A stretch of DNA of 64,000 nucleotides from Neobacillus niacini (GCF_019749295.1 NZ_JACWFG010000014.1:1-64000); one strand, 5' to 3'. Shown: positions 22,517-32,614, counted from the first letter of the stretch. Translations and numbers: made by a program. The notes: generated by a model not told the origin, from the sequence alone.

Positions 22517-24514
22517 TTGGCTGAGGTGATCAAATCAGCATGTCCTTTGAACTGCTGGGATAGCTGCGGTCTTCTTGTAACGGTAGATAATAATAAAGTA
22601 GTAAAAGTGGAAGGTGATCCTTCCCACCCAATCACAAAGGGAAAAATCTGCGGCAGAGGAAGAATGCTTGAAACTAGGACCAATTCTCCGGAGCGAATTT
22701 TGTATCCTTTAAAAAAGGTAAACGGAGAATTTAAACAAATTTCATGGGAGCAAGCTCTTGATGAGATATCTCACAAAATGATGGAAATTAAAGAACAGCA
22801 TGGTTCAACAGCTGTCCTTCACAGTCATGATTATTCGAATAATGGGATACTGAAAAATTTAGATCAACGCTTTTTTAATATGTATGGCGGTGTCACGGAA
22901 CTTTATGGTTCACTTTGCTGGGGTGCAGGAATTGAGGCTCAAAAATGGGATTTTGGTGACGCTTATGGTCATGAACCAGAGGATGTGCTAGAAAGTAAAA
23001 ACATTATTATCTGGGGAAGAAATGTCGCACGGACCAATATGCACTTTTACGAAAAACTATTGGAAGCGAAGAAAAACGGAGCAAAGATTTATGTTATTGA
23101 TCCAATGTTTAACGCAACTGCAAAAATAGCAGACGAATATATATCAATAAAACCTGGAATGGATGGTTTATTAGCAGTTGGGATTATCAAAGAAATCCTC
23201 CGATTAGGGATGGAAGATCGTAACTTTATTCTTCACCATTCACAGGGATTTGAGGATTTAGAAAATCTTGTTGATGGTATTTCTTTAGAAGAAATTAGTG
23301 AAATGACGGAAGTACCAATTGAAATAATCCGCTCTTTTGCAAATATCTATGCAGATAAACCAACTTCAACGTTTATGGGGCTTGGACTCCAGCGATATAA
23401 GAACGGCGGGAATACCATCCGTCTAATTGACGCCCTTGTGGCTGTAAGTGGTAATATAGGAATTTCTGGCGGTGGAGCCAACTATGCCAATCTTCAAGTA
23501 GGTCAAAGCTTTGATGTTGCTAATTTAACGATGAGTGACCGAAGGAGCAGCCATAGACAGTTTTCAATTATGAGACAGGCTGAGGAAGTACTTGCTGCGG
23601 TTGATCCAATAATAGAGATGATTATCGTTACCTGCGGCAATCCTCTCACACAGGTTCCGGATTCAACACTTGTAGAAAAGGCCTTTTCATCTGTTTCAAC
23701 ACTTGTTGTAATTGATCAGTTTATGACGGATACAGCAGCTTTGGCAGATTATGTTCTGCCAACTGGCACTTCATTTGAGGAAGAGGATATTTATTATTCC
23801 TCCATGTATCATCACTACGTCAATTATGGTCCAAAATTCGTTTCAGCTCCAGGGGAAGCAAAATCTGATTTATGGATTTGGACACAGCTGGCACAGAGAC
23901 TCGGATTTGGTGATGTTTTTAACTCTTCAAGAGAGCAGTTGCTGAATTTGTCACTTCAGTCTTTAGCTGAAAAAGGGAAAACATTAGTGGAACTTAAAGA
24001 GAGAGGAACTCTTGAGTTACCTGTTAAGTATGTTCCATGGCATGATTTTAAATTCAAAACAGCTTCTGGGAAATATGAGTTTACAACCATGGATAAGGGT
24101 GAAGAAGGTAAGTTGACATTGGCTGTTCCGGAAGAATCCAAATGGAACAACCCCGAACTTGCGGAGAATTACCCATATAGCCTATTAACCATCCATCCTT
24201 TACGGTCAAACCATTCTCAAAATTATCATCTTTACTCTAAAGCTCCTCAGCTTAAGATAGAGGTATCCGAAGACATTGCAGCCAGTAAAAACCTAAAGAC
24301 TGGTGATTATGTGAGAGTATGGAATGATCGGGGAGAAGTAAAAGGACAGCTTTCCATTTTGCCAAAGGCACATCCTAATACGATAAATATTGATGAAGGA
24401 ATTTGGAAAAAATTTGGCGGGTCTGTAAATGCTTTAACCTCAAGCAGAGAATCAGATAATGGTCTAGGAAGTACCTTGTATGATTGCTTGGTGAATATTG
24501 AAAAAATAAACTAA
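22517..24514 (+). CDS. yyaE: molybdopterin oxidoreductase, YyaE-like
   Basis: A cytoplasmic DMSO-reductase-superfamily enzyme without a Tat signal, with an N-terminal 4Fe-4S site (CPLNCWDSC and a later GKICGRG), the molybdopterin-binding core (IIIWGRNVARTNMHFYEKL; GIGISGGGANYANL-type GNIGISGGGANYA) and the C-terminal Molydop_binding domain (HPLRSNHSQNYHLYS). The substrate is unknown; B. subtilis YyaE occupies the same place. A TTG at 22517 with GGGGGTGG 5 bases upstream is my start (665 residues); an in-frame ATG at 22496 is possible. Confidence 0.85.
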   Translation: MAEVIKSACPLNCWDSCGLLVTVDNNKVVKVEGDPSHPITKGKICGRGRMLETRTNSPERILYPLKKVNGEFKQISWEQALDEISHKMMEIKEQHGSTAVLHSHDYSNNGILKNLDQRFFNMYGGVTELYGSLCWGAGIEAQKWDFGDAYGHEPEDVLESKNIIIWGRNVARTNMHFYEKLLEAKKNGAKIYVIDPMFNATAKIADEYISIKPGMDGLLAVGIIKEILRLGMEDRNFILHHSQGFEDLENLVDGISLEEISEMTEVPIEIIRSFANIYADKPTSTFMGLGLQRYKNGGNTIRLIDALVAVSGNIGISGGGANYANLQVGQSFDVANLTMSDRRSSHRQFSIMRQAEEVLAAVDPIIEMIIVTCGNPLTQVPDSTLVEKAFSSVSTLVVIDQFMTDTAALADYVLPTGTSFEEEDIYYSSMYHHYVNYGPKFVSAPGEAKSDLWIWTQLAQRLGFGDVFNSSREQLLNLSLQSLAEKGKTLVELKERGTLELPVKYVPWHDFKFKTASGKYEFTTMDKGEEGKLTLAVPEESKWNNPELAENYPYSLLTIHPLRSNHSQNYHLYSKAPQLKIEVSEDIAASKNLKTGDYVRVWNDRGEVKGQLSILPKAHPNTINIDEGIWKKFGGSVNALTSSRESDNGLGSTLYDCLVNIEKIN

Positions 24515-24540
24515 CTGCTGCTTTTAGCGGCAGTTTTTCT
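24514..24540 (+). terminator. terminator after the yyaE-like gene
   Basis: ACTGCTGC (24514-24521) and GCGGCAGT (24527-24534) pair over 8 bp with one G-U around TTTTA, followed by five T residues. Confidence 0.85.
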
Positions 24541-24679
24541 TTTCTATCTTACGTGTCTAGAGCTTCCACTTTTCTTTGCTTGTCTTTTTACGGGCTAATG
24601 CCTATAATTGTGAGAGGCTTTTTAAAATTAACGGACATTATTTATTAAAATAGATTTGATTTTTAGAGGAGTGAAAGTT

Positions 24680-25780
24680 ATGGCATTAACAGCAGGGATT
24701 GTAGGTCTGCCGAATGTTGGTAAGTCTACTTTATTTAATGCAATTACACAGGCTGGAGCTGAATCAGCGAACTATCCATTCTGTACAATTGATCCAAACG
24801 TAGGAATTGTCGAGGTGCCGGATCACCGTCTAACTAAATTGACTGAACTCGTGCAGCCGAAAAAGACCGTTCCAACAGCATTTGAATTTACCGATATCGC
24901 GGGAATTGTAAAAGGTGCGAGTAAAGGTGAAGGGCTGGGGAACAAATTCCTTTCTCACATCCGTCAGGTAGATGCAATTTGTCAGGTTGTTCGCTGCTTC
25001 GCAGATGATAACATTACCCATGTATCTGGTAAGGTTGATCCGATTTCAGATATTGAAGTAATTAACTTAGAGTTAATTCTTGCGGACATGGAATCTGTGG
25101 AAAAACGGATCAGCCGTGTGGAAAAACTAGCTAAGCAAAAGGATAAAGACGCTGCAGCTGAGTTTGAAGTACTCTCTATGCTTCGCGATGCCTTTGAAGC
25201 AGAAAAACCAGCGCGGACGGTTGAATTTACTGATGAACAAATGAAAATTGCAAAGATGCTTCATCTGTTAACGATTAAGCCAGTTCTTTATGTGGCAAAT
25301 GTGGGTGAAGATGATATCGCGGATCCATCTGGAAATGAATATGTTCAAAAGGTTCGTGAGTTTGCTGCTGCAGATAATGCAGAAGTAATTGTGGTTTGTG
25401 CAAAGATTGAAGAGGAAATTTCTGAACTCGAAGGCGAAGAAAAGCAAATGTTCCTTGAAGAGCTTGGAATTGAAGAGTCTGGACTTGACCAATTAATCCG
25501 TGCTGCTTATAACTTGCTTGGTTTAGCGACATATTTTACAGCTGGTGTACAGGAAGTACGCGCTTGGACGTTTAGACATGGCATGAAAGCTCCACAATGT
25601 GCGGGAATCATTCACTCTGATTTCGAACGCGGATTTATTCGTGCAGAAACAGTTTCATACGATGATTTATTAGCTGCAGGAAGCCATAATGCTGCGAAAG
25701 AGGCTGGTAAGGTTCGTCTAGAAGGAAAAGATTATGTAGTAAAAGATGGAGATGTTATTCACTTCCGTTTCAATGTTTAA
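24680..25780 (+). CDS. ychF: redox-regulated ATPase/GTPase YchF
   Basis: Obg-family P-loop protein that prefers ATP and associates with ribosomes (YyaF in B. subtilis). G1 GLPNVGKSTLFNAI near residue 8, G3 DIAGIVKGASKGEGLGNKFL, and the C-terminal TGS domain with FTAGVQEVRAWTF and the end VVKDGDVIHFRFNV. ATG 24680 follows AGAGGAGTG and yields 366 residues, the family standard; the frame extends upstream eight codons with no support. It lies before rpsF as in B. subtilis. Confidence 0.96.
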   Translation: MALTAGIVGLPNVGKSTLFNAITQAGAESANYPFCTIDPNVGIVEVPDHRLTKLTELVQPKKTVPTAFEFTDIAGIVKGASKGEGLGNKFLSHIRQVDAICQVVRCFADDNITHVSGKVDPISDIEVINLELILADMESVEKRISRVEKLAKQKDKDAAAEFEVLSMLRDAFEAEKPARTVEFTDEQMKIAKMLHLLTIKPVLYVANVGEDDIADPSGNEYVQKVREFAAADNAEVIVVCAKIEEEISELEGEEKQMFLEELGIEESGLDQLIRAAYNLLGLATYFTAGVQEVRAWTFRHGMKAPQCAGIIHSDFERGFIRAETVSYDDLLAAGSHNAAKEAGKVRLEGKDYVVKDGDVIHFRFNV

Positions 25781-25788
25781 AACAATCA

Positions 25789-25812
25789 GCCTTGCGTTTG
25801 CAAGGCTTTTTA
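25789..25812 (+). terminator. ychF terminator
   Basis: GCCTTGC (25789-25795) and GCAAGGC (25800-25806) form a perfect 7-bp stem with loop GTTT, followed by TTTTTAT. Confidence 0.85.
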
Positions 25813-25868
25813 TATGGGAAGACTTTTAACACAAAGGCAGTGTAAAAGCTAAATTAGTTATTGGCACC

Positions 25869-26118
25869 CTGTTGATTTGTGCGGAAGGCACGAAGACTCC
25901 TCGAAAATGCTATCGCATTTTCTTCGTGCGTGGGTAGATTCAGGGAAGTAAATCAATGTCCTGCAGGAGTACGGAGCAGGTGAGACCCCACAGGCGCTTG
26001 CGCCGAGGAGGCTCACCGCAACGCCTGCGGAAAGCGAAGTGCCTCGTGACAGGCAAAGACCGCCTGTCCCTGCGAAGCTTAACCAAGAAGCATTCCTTAG
26101 TGGAGCGCAAATCAACAG
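25869..26118. repeat. REP-like palindromic element, long form
   Basis: A 250-bp element with the same ends as the 87-bp copy at 19531: CTGTTGATTTGTGC (25869-25882) and GCGCAAATCAACAG (26105-26118). The interior adds hairpins, including AAAATGC-TATC-GCATTTT, GGCGCTTGCGCC and GGCGGTCTTTGCC-type arms (GACAGGC...GCCTGTC). A reading frame on the minus strand across it only reflects the GC-rich repeat. It fills the ychF-rpsF gap. Confidence 0.8.
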
Positions 26119-26221
26119 AAACCTCTTAACACAGCCCAAGTAAAAATATAGAAATAGTGAACAACCTTGCTTTTCACTAATAACTATGATAAAATCTTAA
26201 CTTGTGAGTAATGAATAATTG

Positions 26222-26257
26222 CTCCTTGCCCAAATGGGCCGTTTAGACCAAAAGGAG
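26222..26257 (+). promoter_or_regulatory. S6:S18 ribosomal protein leader motif
   Basis: CTCCTT (26222-26227) pairs with AAGGAG (26252-26257), which is also the rpsF ribosome site. Inside is the hairpin GCCC-AAAT-GGGC followed by the unpaired CCGTTT. This is the layout of the conserved rpsF leader bound by the S6:S18 complex, whose key element is the CCG trinucleotide. Binding would hide the ribosome site and repress rpsF-ssb-rpsR. Confidence 0.8.
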
Positions 26258-26266
26258 GTGACTGTG

Positions 26267-26554
26267 ATGAATAAGTACGAAATCATGTACATCATCCGCC
26301 CAAACATTGAAGACGAAGCGAAAAAGGCTCTTGTAGAGCGTTTCAACGGAATTCTTCTTGAAAACGGTGCGGAAACTGCTGAGACAAAAGATTGGGGTAA
26401 GCGTCGTTTAGCTTACGAAATCAACGATTTCCGTGATGGTTATTACGAAATCGTAAAAACTACATCTTCAGCTGACGCGGTACAAGAATTTTCTCGTCTT
26501 GCGAAAATCAGCGAAGATATCATTCGCCATTTAGTAATTAAAGAAGAAGCTTAA
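26267..26554 (+). CDS. rpsF: 30S ribosomal protein S6
   Basis: A 95-residue protein beginning [20 protein letters not shown], with [20 protein letters not shown], which is S6 over its full length. ATG 26267 follows AAGGAGG within the S6:S18 leader. It heads the rpsF-ssb-rpsR operon. Confidence 0.97.
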   Translation: MNKYEIMYIIRPNIEDEAKKALVERFNGILLENGAETAETKDWGKRRLAYEINDFRDGYYEIVKTTSSADAVQEFSRLAKISEDIIRHLVIKEEA

Positions 26555-26576
26555 TATAAATATATTTTGGTCTGAA

Positions 26577-26592
26577 TGTTTCACATGAAACA
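26577..26592. promoter_or_regulatory. degenerate parS-like site
   Basis: TGTTTCACATGAAACA differs from parS by one base in the central CACGTG. It lies in the rpsF-ssb gap, 7 kb from the spo0J parS. The central change probably weakens Spo0J binding, so function is uncertain. Confidence 0.45.
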
Positions 26593-26620
26593 TTCACCAA
26601 AAGAAAAGGAGTTGATTCTG

Positions 26621-27160
26621 ATGATGAATCGTGTCGTTCTTGTCGGCCGTTTAACAAAAGATCCTGATTTGCGTTATACACCAAATGGGGTTCCTGTTGC
26701 TACCTTTACATTAGCGGTTAACCGTCCGTTTTCTAGTCAGTCAGGTGAGCGTGAAGCAGACTTTATTAATTGTGTTGTTTGGCGAAAACCTGCTGAAAAT
26801 GTGGCTAACTTCTTGAAGAAGGGCAGTCTTGCAGGTGTAGATGGCCGGATTCAAACCCGCAACTATGAGGGACAAGATGGTAAGCGTGTATACGTTACTG
26901 AAGTCCAGGCAGAAAGTGTTCAATTTCTTGAGCCTAAAAATGCTTCTGGCGGCGGTGGCGGAAGAAGCGACAATGATTACTTCGGTGCACCACCAAGGGA
27001 ACCGCAAGGAAATCCTTATGGCGGCGGCAATCAGAATCAGAATCAACAACGCCAATATCAAGGCAATAACAACAATAACAAAGGTTTTACTAAAGTGGAT
27101 GATGATCCGTTCGCAGGTAACGGTCAGATTGACATCTCCGATGATGACTTACCATTTTAA
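26621..27160 (+). CDS. ssb: single-stranded DNA-binding protein SSB
   Basis: Coats single-stranded DNA in replication, repair and recombination. The OB fold covers about residues 1-105 ([40 protein letters not shown]). A Gly/Asn/Gln-rich disordered linker follows, and the acidic partner-binding tip is [12 protein letters not shown] 26621 is chosen because AAGGAG is 9 bases upstream. 179 residues. It lies between rpsF and rpsR, the normal Bacillus operon. Confidence 0.97.
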   Translation: MMNRVVLVGRLTKDPDLRYTPNGVPVATFTLAVNRPFSSQSGEREADFINCVVWRKPAENVANFLKKGSLAGVDGRIQTRNYEGQDGKRVYVTEVQAESVQFLEPKNASGGGGGRSDNDYFGAPPREPQGNPYGGGNQNQNQQRQYQGNNNNNKGFTKVDDDPFAGNGQIDISDDDLPF

Positions 27161-27214
27161 AAGTGAACTTTTAACAGTGATTTAAATAAACAGCAATAAA
27201 GGAGGGAAATTTTC

Positions 27215-27457
27215 ATGGCAGGTGGAGGACGTAAAGGCGGACGCGCGAAGCGCCGTAAAGTGTGCTATTTTACAGCAAATGGTATCACTCGCATCGATTA
27301 TAAAGAGGTTGATTTACTTAAAAAGTTCATCTCTGAACGTGGAAAGATTTTACCACGTCGTGTAACTGGTACAAGCGCTAAATATCAGCGTAAACTAACT
27401 GTTGCAATCAAACGTGCACGTCAAATGGCATTATTACCATTCGTTGCAGGTGAATAA
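27215..27457 (+). CDS. rpsR: 30S ribosomal protein S18
   Basis: An 80-residue basic protein with the S18 core [20 protein letters not shown] followed by [30 protein letters not shown] precedes the ATG. It is the last gene of rpsF-ssb-rpsR and pairs with S6 on the ribosome platform and in leader repression. The segment [14 protein letters not shown] retains one N-terminal cysteine rather than a zinc-type cluster. Confidence 0.97.
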   Translation: MAGGGRKGGRAKRRKVCYFTANGITRIDYKEVDLLKKFISERGKILPRRVTGTSAKYQRKLTVAIKRARQMALLPFVAGE

Positions 27458-27458
27458 T

Positions 27459-27490
27459 AAAGCGTAAGCGCCTTGGCGCTTAAAGCTAGA
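27459..27490. repeat. short dispersed hairpin repeat, copy 2
   Basis: AAAGCGTAAGCGCCTTGGCG followed by CTTAAAGCTAGA matches the copy at 2951-2982. The inner AGCGCC-TT-GGCGCT is a perfect hairpin. It begins two bases after the rpsR stop codon. Confidence 0.6.
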
Positions 27491-27502
27491 ATAAAAAGTA
27501 TA

Positions 27503-27540
27503 AGGCAGCTGGGGTTAATCCCTTGCTGTCTTTTTATTTT
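27503..27540 (+). terminator. rpsR operon terminator
   Basis: GGCAGC and GCTGTC pair (one G-U) around an inner GGGG/CCC pairing, followed by TTTTTATTTT. It ends the rpsF-ssb-rpsR transcript. Confidence 0.7.
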
Positions 27541-27622
27541 ATCTTGCAGATTTGTTGAATAGGAGAGCGTAACTGGCTAAAATTAAGGAATAGGGTTTTT
27601 TTGAAATAATTGGGGTGAAGTA

Positions 27623-28570
27623 GTGAAGAATGTTCGTAAATTAACTGAAGGAGCTATCCTTTTAGCAGCTTTTGCTGTTTTATTATTACTGACGATCTAT
27701 GTCCCGTTTCTCGGCATGGTGGTGAATTTATTTTTAGCTGTACCGTTTATGCTATTTACAGCAAAAAATGATGGGAAAAGTATTTTTGTTTTTATCGTTG
27801 CCTCCCTTCTTCTATCATTCATTGTAGGAAGTGTTATGTCCCTTCCATTAGCACTTGCTTATGGTACAACAGGTGCTGTAATCGGTTACTTAATTCAAAG
27901 ACAGAAGAATATGGGTGTTTTATTTATTGCGGGAACCCTTGTTTTTTTAATTAACTTAATTATCATTTATGTGACTAGTATTGTTCTTTTTGAAGTGGAT
28001 ATGATTACTGAAATGATTGAATTGATGAGGGAATCGCTCAACGTTTCAGCTGATTTACTAAAGAACTTCGGAAATGCACAAGATTCGGAAAAGCTGTTGG
28101 AGCAATTTAATAATGGATTAAATCTAATTAAGACGCTAATCCCAACGTTATTCGTTCTATCTTCGTTTTTTATCGTATTTATCATGCAGCTTGTATCCTT
28201 CCCAATCATTAAAAGATTTGGTATTAAGGTTGAAAAGTGGAAAAGCTTTAAAGAGATCTCATTGCCAAAAAGTTTATTATATTACTTTCTCTTAACGCTG
28301 CTATTAAGTATGTTTATGAACCCGGAAGAAGGTACCTTCTGGTATATGGCCATTATTAATATGACATACATCCTGCAATTCCTTATGGTCCTGCAAGGAT
28401 ATACATTTATGTTTTACTATTTTGACAAAAAGGGTATTTCAAAAGCTATATCTATTACAATAGGTATTGTCGCTTTTCTAATTCCAATTTTCCTTTATAT
28501 TATAGGGATATTAGGTATAATTGACTTAGGCTTTGATTTACGAAAGGGCTTTATTAAAAAAGAGAGATGA
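27623..28570 (+). CDS. yybS: YybS family membrane protein (DUF2232)
   Basis: A 315-residue polytopic membrane protein with about eight hydrophobic segments and the opening MKNVRKLTEGAILLAAFAVL, as in YybS/DUF2232. It lies directly before gdpP, separated by 23 bp, which is the conserved Bacillus arrangement yybS-gdpP-rplI. A substrate-binding role like that of ECF transporter S components has been suggested for the family but is not proven. The start is GTG 27623. Confidence 0.85.
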   Translation: MKNVRKLTEGAILLAAFAVLLLLTIYVPFLGMVVNLFLAVPFMLFTAKNDGKSIFVFIVASLLLSFIVGSVMSLPLALAYGTTGAVIGYLIQRQKNMGVLFIAGTLVFLINLIIIYVTSIVLFEVDMITEMIELMRESLNVSADLLKNFGNAQDSEKLLEQFNNGLNLIKTLIPTLFVLSSFFIVFIMQLVSFPIIKRFGIKVEKWKSFKEISLPKSLLYYFLLTLLLSMFMNPEEGTFWYMAIINMTYILQFLMVLQGYTFMFYYFDKKGISKAISITIGIVAFLIPIFLYIIGILGIIDLGFDLRKGFIKKER

Positions 28571-28593
28571 CTACTGTTTAGGAGCTGAAAAAA

Positions 28594-30567
28594 TTGCCTG
28601 CATTTATTGAAAAGCGCTCGATTCGTTACCCTTTTTACGGGCTAATAGGCATTACAGTGGTGCTGCTCATTGTCCTGGCCTACTATAATTGGATCCTCAG
28701 CTTGGTTGGTTTATTTCTCATTATCCCGCCGTTGTACTATATGTTAGTCATCGATTCCAGCCAAAGAAAAGAGATGGAAGATTATATCTCTACCCTTTCT
28801 TACCGAGTAAAACGGGTAGGCGAAGAAGCATTGATGGAAATGCCAATCGGAATTATGCTCATCAATGATGATTATTTTATAGAGTGGACGAATCCATTTC
28901 TCTCCTCTTATTTTGATGAAGACACCCTTATTGGAAAGTCACTTTATGAAATTGCTGATACGTTGATACCGGTAATTAAGCAAGAGGTTGGCACAGAAAT
29001 TATTACACTTCATGGGCGGAAATTTCGTGTAATTCTGAAAAGTGAGGAAAAGCTCCTGTACTTTTTTGATGTTACAGAACAAAAAGAAATTGAAAAGTTA
29101 TATCATGATGAAAGAACCGTTATTGCCGTTATCTTTTTAGATAATTATGATGAGCTGACGCAGGGCATGGATGACCAAATGCGTGGAAGTATTAACAATA
29201 TGGTTACTTCAACCTTAAATAAGTGGGCTCAAGACAACGGGATCTTTCTTAAAAGGATATCATCAGAACGATTTATTGCTGTTTTCAACGAAGCCATCCT
29301 GCAGCTCTTGGAGAAAGAAAAGTTTACTGTTCTAGATGAAATGAGAGAAATGACATCTAAACAAAATATCTCCTTTACCCTTAGTATTGGAGTGGGTGCT
29401 GGGACGCCTTCACTGCCTGAACTAGGTGTATTAGCACAATCAAGCCTGGATCTTGCTCTTGGAAGAGGCGGTGATCAAGTGGCTATTAAACACCCGAATG
29501 GCAAAGTGAAATTTTTCGGCGGTAAAACCAATCCGGTTGAAAAACGGACAAGAGTACGTGCACGCGTTATTTCGCATGCATTAAAGGATTTAATTACGGC
29601 TAGTGATAAAGTAATTATTATGGGTCATAAAAATCCAGATATGGACTCTATTGGTTCGTCTATCGGTATTTACAAGGTCGCACAAATGAATCAAAAAGAT
29701 GCCTACATAGTTTTAAACTTTCAGGAAATGGATGGCGCTGTGCATAGACTCATGGGGGAAATTCGTCAGCAGGAGCAATTATTCTCACGATTTATTGGTC
29801 CAGAAGAGGCACTTGAAATTTCCACAGAAAAAACACTGCTGGTCATTGTTGATACTCATAAGCCTGCACTGGTCATTGAAGAACGTCTTCTAAATAAAAT
29901 TGATAATGTAGTGGTAATTGACCACCATCGCCGCGGGGAAGAATTCATTGAAAATCCAGTTCTTGTTTATATGGAGCCATATGCTTCTTCTACAGCGGAA
30001 CTTGTAACCGAATTTCTTGAATACCAGCCAAAACGCGGTAAAATAGAAATGATAGAAGCAACTGCACTGCTCGCGGGAATTGTGGTGGATACAAAAAGCT
30101 TTACCTTACGAACAGGGGCAAGAACCTTCGATGCTGCCTCCTATTTAAGGGGTCAAGGCGCAGACACCATTTTAGTTCAGAAGTTTTTAAAGGAAAGTGT
30201 TGATACCTATATTAAAAGGGCTAAGTTAATTGAATCGGTTCTTTTTTATCGTGATGGTATTGCGATAGCAAAAGGCGATGAAGGCGAACTGCATGATCAA
30301 GTATTACTTGCCCAAGCAGCGGATACACTCCTGACAATGGATGGTGTCGCAGCCTCCTTTGTTATTGCAAAACGCAGCGAGGGACTAATTGGGATTAGTG
30401 CGAGATCGCTTGGCAACGTAAATGTTCAAGTCATTATGGAAAAACTTCAAGGCGGCGGTCATTTAACCAATGCGGCCACTCAACTGACGGGGATATCCAT
30501 AACAGAAGCAGAAAGACAATTAAAACTTGCAATTGAAGATTATTTCGAAGGTGGGAAAAAAGAATGA
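28594..30567 (+). CDS. gdpP: cyclic-di-AMP phosphodiesterase GdpP
   Basis: Membrane-bound c-di-AMP hydrolase. Two membrane helices lie near residues 12-50, a PAS domain at about 85-150, a degenerate GGDEF domain at about 170-300, and a DHH/DHHA1 catalytic domain from about 340, with metal-binding [13 protein letters not shown] and [10 protein letters not shown] and the C-terminal [11 protein letters not shown]. 657 residues is standard. The start is TTG 28594 behind GGAGCTG. It overlaps rplI by 4 bp. Confidence 0.96.
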   Translation: MPAFIEKRSIRYPFYGLIGITVVLLIVLAYYNWILSLVGLFLIIPPLYYMLVIDSSQRKEMEDYISTLSYRVKRVGEEALMEMPIGIMLINDDYFIEWTNPFLSSYFDEDTLIGKSLYEIADTLIPVIKQEVGTEIITLHGRKFRVILKSEEKLLYFFDVTEQKEIEKLYHDERTVIAVIFLDNYDELTQGMDDQMRGSINNMVTSTLNKWAQDNGIFLKRISSERFIAVFNEAILQLLEKEKFTVLDEMREMTSKQNISFTLSIGVGAGTPSLPELGVLAQSSLDLALGRGGDQVAIKHPNGKVKFFGGKTNPVEKRTRVRARVISHALKDLITASDKVIIMGHKNPDMDSIGSSIGIYKVAQMNQKDAYIVLNFQEMDGAVHRLMGEIRQQEQLFSRFIGPEEALEISTEKTLLVIVDTHKPALVIEERLLNKIDNVVVIDHHRRGEEFIENPVLVYMEPYASSTAELVTEFLEYQPKRGKIEMIEATALLAGIVVDTKSFTLRTGARTFDAASYLRGQGADTILVQKFLKESVDTYIKRAKLIESVLFYRDGIAIAKGDEGELHDQVLLAQAADTLLTMDGVAASFVIAKRSEGLIGISARSLGNVNVQVIMEKLQGGGHLTNAATQLTGISITEAERQLKLAIEDYFEGGKKE

Positions 30568-31013
30568 AAGTAATTTTTCTGAAAGATGTAAAAGGAAAAG
30601 GAAAAAAAGGTGAAGTAAAGAATGTTGCTGATGGCTATGCCCATAATTTCTTAATTAAGCAGGGCCTTGCAATTGAGGCAAATAATACAAATATCAGTAC
30701 ACTCGAGGGCCAGAAGAAAAAGGAAGACAAACGTGCGGCAGAAGAGCTTGCTGAAGCTAAAAAGCTAGGCGAACAGTTAGAAAAAATCACTGTAGAGCTA
30801 TCTGCAAAAGCTGGTGAAGGCGGCCGCCTATTTGGTTCCATTACGACAAAGCAAATTGCAGAAGAGCTTCAAAAGAAACACGGAATTAAAATTGATAAAC
30901 GTAAAATGGAATTATCTGATGCCATTCGCACCCTTGGCCACACAAAGGTTCCGGTTAAGCTTCATCATGAGGTTTTAGCAACTTTAACCGTTCATGTAAA
31001 AGAAGTAAAGTAA
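30564..31013 (+). CDS. rplI: 50S ribosomal protein L9
   Basis: A 149-residue protein with the L9 signature [20 protein letters not shown] near residue 13, the long central helix, and the C-terminal domain [16 protein letters not shown]. The ATG overlaps the gdpP stop codon, implying coupled translation. The helicase gene follows after 187 bp; a hairpin (GGAAAAAG 31061-31068 with CTTTTTCC) lies between but has no T tail. Confidence 0.97.
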   Translation: MKVIFLKDVKGKGKKGEVKNVADGYAHNFLIKQGLAIEANNTNISTLEGQKKKEDKRAAEELAEAKKLGEQLEKITVELSAKAGEGGRLFGSITTKQIAEELQKKHGIKIDKRKMELSDAIRTLGHTKVPVKLHHEVLATLTVHVKEVK

Positions 31014-31200
31014 TTTCCAGTTCAAATTTTAGATAAACATGTTAAAATAATAAAAGTTAAGGAAAAAGGAAAGTTCACTTTTTCCTAAGTTAGTGATGTG
31101 ATCGGTTGAGGCTGGTCACTTTTCTTCATTTTGGACATAATTAGTTTTAGAAACTATTAAAATATAATTTATCCTCTTCAAAAATAGGAGGTTTTGATAG

Positions 31201-32550
31201 ATGAGCGATTTATATGCAGATCGACTGCCGCCTCAAAATATTGAAGCTGAACAAGCCGTATTAGGTGCTATATTTTTAGAGCCTTCTTCATTAACGGTAG
31301 CTTCCGAAATTTTAATACCAGAAGATTTCTATCGTGCGGCCCACCAAAAGATATACAATGCGATGTTGAAACTGAACGACGAAGGAAAAGTAGTTGACCT
31401 TGTCACAGTAACAGAGGAATTAGCAGCAGCAAAGCTAATTGAAGATACTGGCGGAGTCAGCTATTTAAGTGATTTGGCAAGCTCTGTCCCAACAGCAGCC
31501 AATATTGAGTATTATGCTAGAATCGTAGAAGAAAAGTCTTTACTCCGAAGATTAATTCGTACAGCTACTGAAATTGCTTCTGATGGTTATTCCCGTGAAG
31601 ACGAAGTGGAAGCATTATTAAGTGAAGCGGAGAAAAATATTCTCGCAGTTGCTCAGCGAAAAAATGCCGGTGCCTTCCATAATATTAAAGACGTCCTTGT
31701 TCGTACGTATGACAATATTGAAGAAATGCATAACCGTGTTGGAGAGATTACCGGTATTTCCACAGGATTTGCTGAGCTAGACAGAATGACCGCAGGTTTC
31801 CAGCGTAATGATTTAATTATCGTTGGAGCCCGTCCTTCCGTTGGTAAAACGGCTTTTGCCTTAAATATCGCCTCAAACGTCGCCATTAAGACCGGTGAAA
31901 ATGTTGCGATTTTCAGTCTTGAGATGGGTGCCGAACAGCTGGTTATGCGTATGTTGTGTTCTGAGGGCAATATAGACGCGCAGCGTCTTCGTACAGGCTC
32001 TCTGACCGATGATGACTGGGGCAAGCTGACGATGGCAATGGGTGCACTTTCTAACTCAGGTATCTTTATTGACGATACTCCAGGGGTAAGAATCAGTGAT
32101 ATTCGCTCCAAATGCCGCCGTCTAAAGCAAGAGCATGGCTTAGGAATGATCTTGATCGATTACTTACAGCTTATCTTAGGAAGCGGCCGTTCCGGCGAGA
32201 ACCGCCAGCAGGAAGTATCTGAGATTTCCCGTTCCCTTAAGCAATTAGCCCGTGAGCTGCAGGTTCCGGTTATTGCACTGTCTCAGCTGTCACGTGGTGT
32301 CGAGCAGCGTCAGGATAAGCGTCCAATGATGTCTGATATCCGTGAATCCGGTTCGATTGAGCAGGATGCCGATATTGTAGCCTTCTTATATCGTGATGAT
32401 TACTACGATAAAGAGTCCGAGAATAAAAACATCATCGAAATCATCATCGCAAAGCAGCGTAACGGCCCAACAGGCACCGTTTCTCTAGCCTTTGTAAAAG
32501 AATACAATAAATTCGTAAACTTGGAGACCCGATACGATCCGAGTGCATAG
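31201..32550 (+). CDS. dnaC: replicative DNA helicase (DnaB family, dnaC of B. subtilis)
   Basis: Hexameric 5'-3' helicase of the replisome. The primase-interacting N-terminal domain (PPQNIEAEQAVLGAIF) is followed by the RecA-like core with Walker A GARPSVGKTAFALNIA near residue 204, Walker B GMILIDYLQL, and the arginine-finger block SGSIEQDADIVAFLYRDDYY. 449 residues, normal. Called dnaC in Bacillus, dnaB elsewhere. AGGAGG precedes the ATG. In B. subtilis purA follows closely; here a minus-strand NERD gene and repeat array intervene. Confidence 0.96.
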   Translation: MSDLYADRLPPQNIEAEQAVLGAIFLEPSSLTVASEILIPEDFYRAAHQKIYNAMLKLNDEGKVVDLVTVTEELAAAKLIEDTGGVSYLSDLASSVPTAANIEYYARIVEEKSLLRRLIRTATEIASDGYSREDEVEALLSEAEKNILAVAQRKNAGAFHNIKDVLVRTYDNIEEMHNRVGEITGISTGFAELDRMTAGFQRNDLIIVGARPSVGKTAFALNIASNVAIKTGENVAIFSLEMGAEQLVMRMLCSEGNIDAQRLRTGSLTDDDWGKLTMAMGALSNSGIFIDDTPGVRISDIRSKCRRLKQEHGLGMILIDYLQLILGSGRSGENRQQEVSEISRSLKQLARELQVPVIALSQLSRGVEQRQDKRPMMSDIRESGSIEQDADIVAFLYRDDYYDKESENKNIIEIIIAKQRNGPTGTVSLAFVKEYNKFVNLETRYDPSA

Positions 32551-32553
32551 AGA

Positions 32554-32585
32554 GCTCAGCCAAGCCTTTGGCTGGGCTTTTTTGG
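32554..32585 (+). terminator. dnaC terminator
   Basis: GCTCAGCCAA (32554-32563) pairs with TTGGCTGGGC (32568-32577), 10 bp with one G-U and a 4-nt loop, followed by TTTTTT. It begins three bases after the dnaC stop codon. Confidence 0.88.
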
Positions 32586-32614
32586 TTTTTCTAAAAAGGG
32601 TAATATTAAGGGAT

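Noticed and set aside
25858..26139. 93-residue minus-strand protein
   Set aside because: It lies wholly in the GC-rich REP-like element, has no ribosome site and no recognisable family pattern.
31061..31085. Terminator after rplI
   Set aside because: An 8-bp stem is present but no T tract follows on the plus strand.
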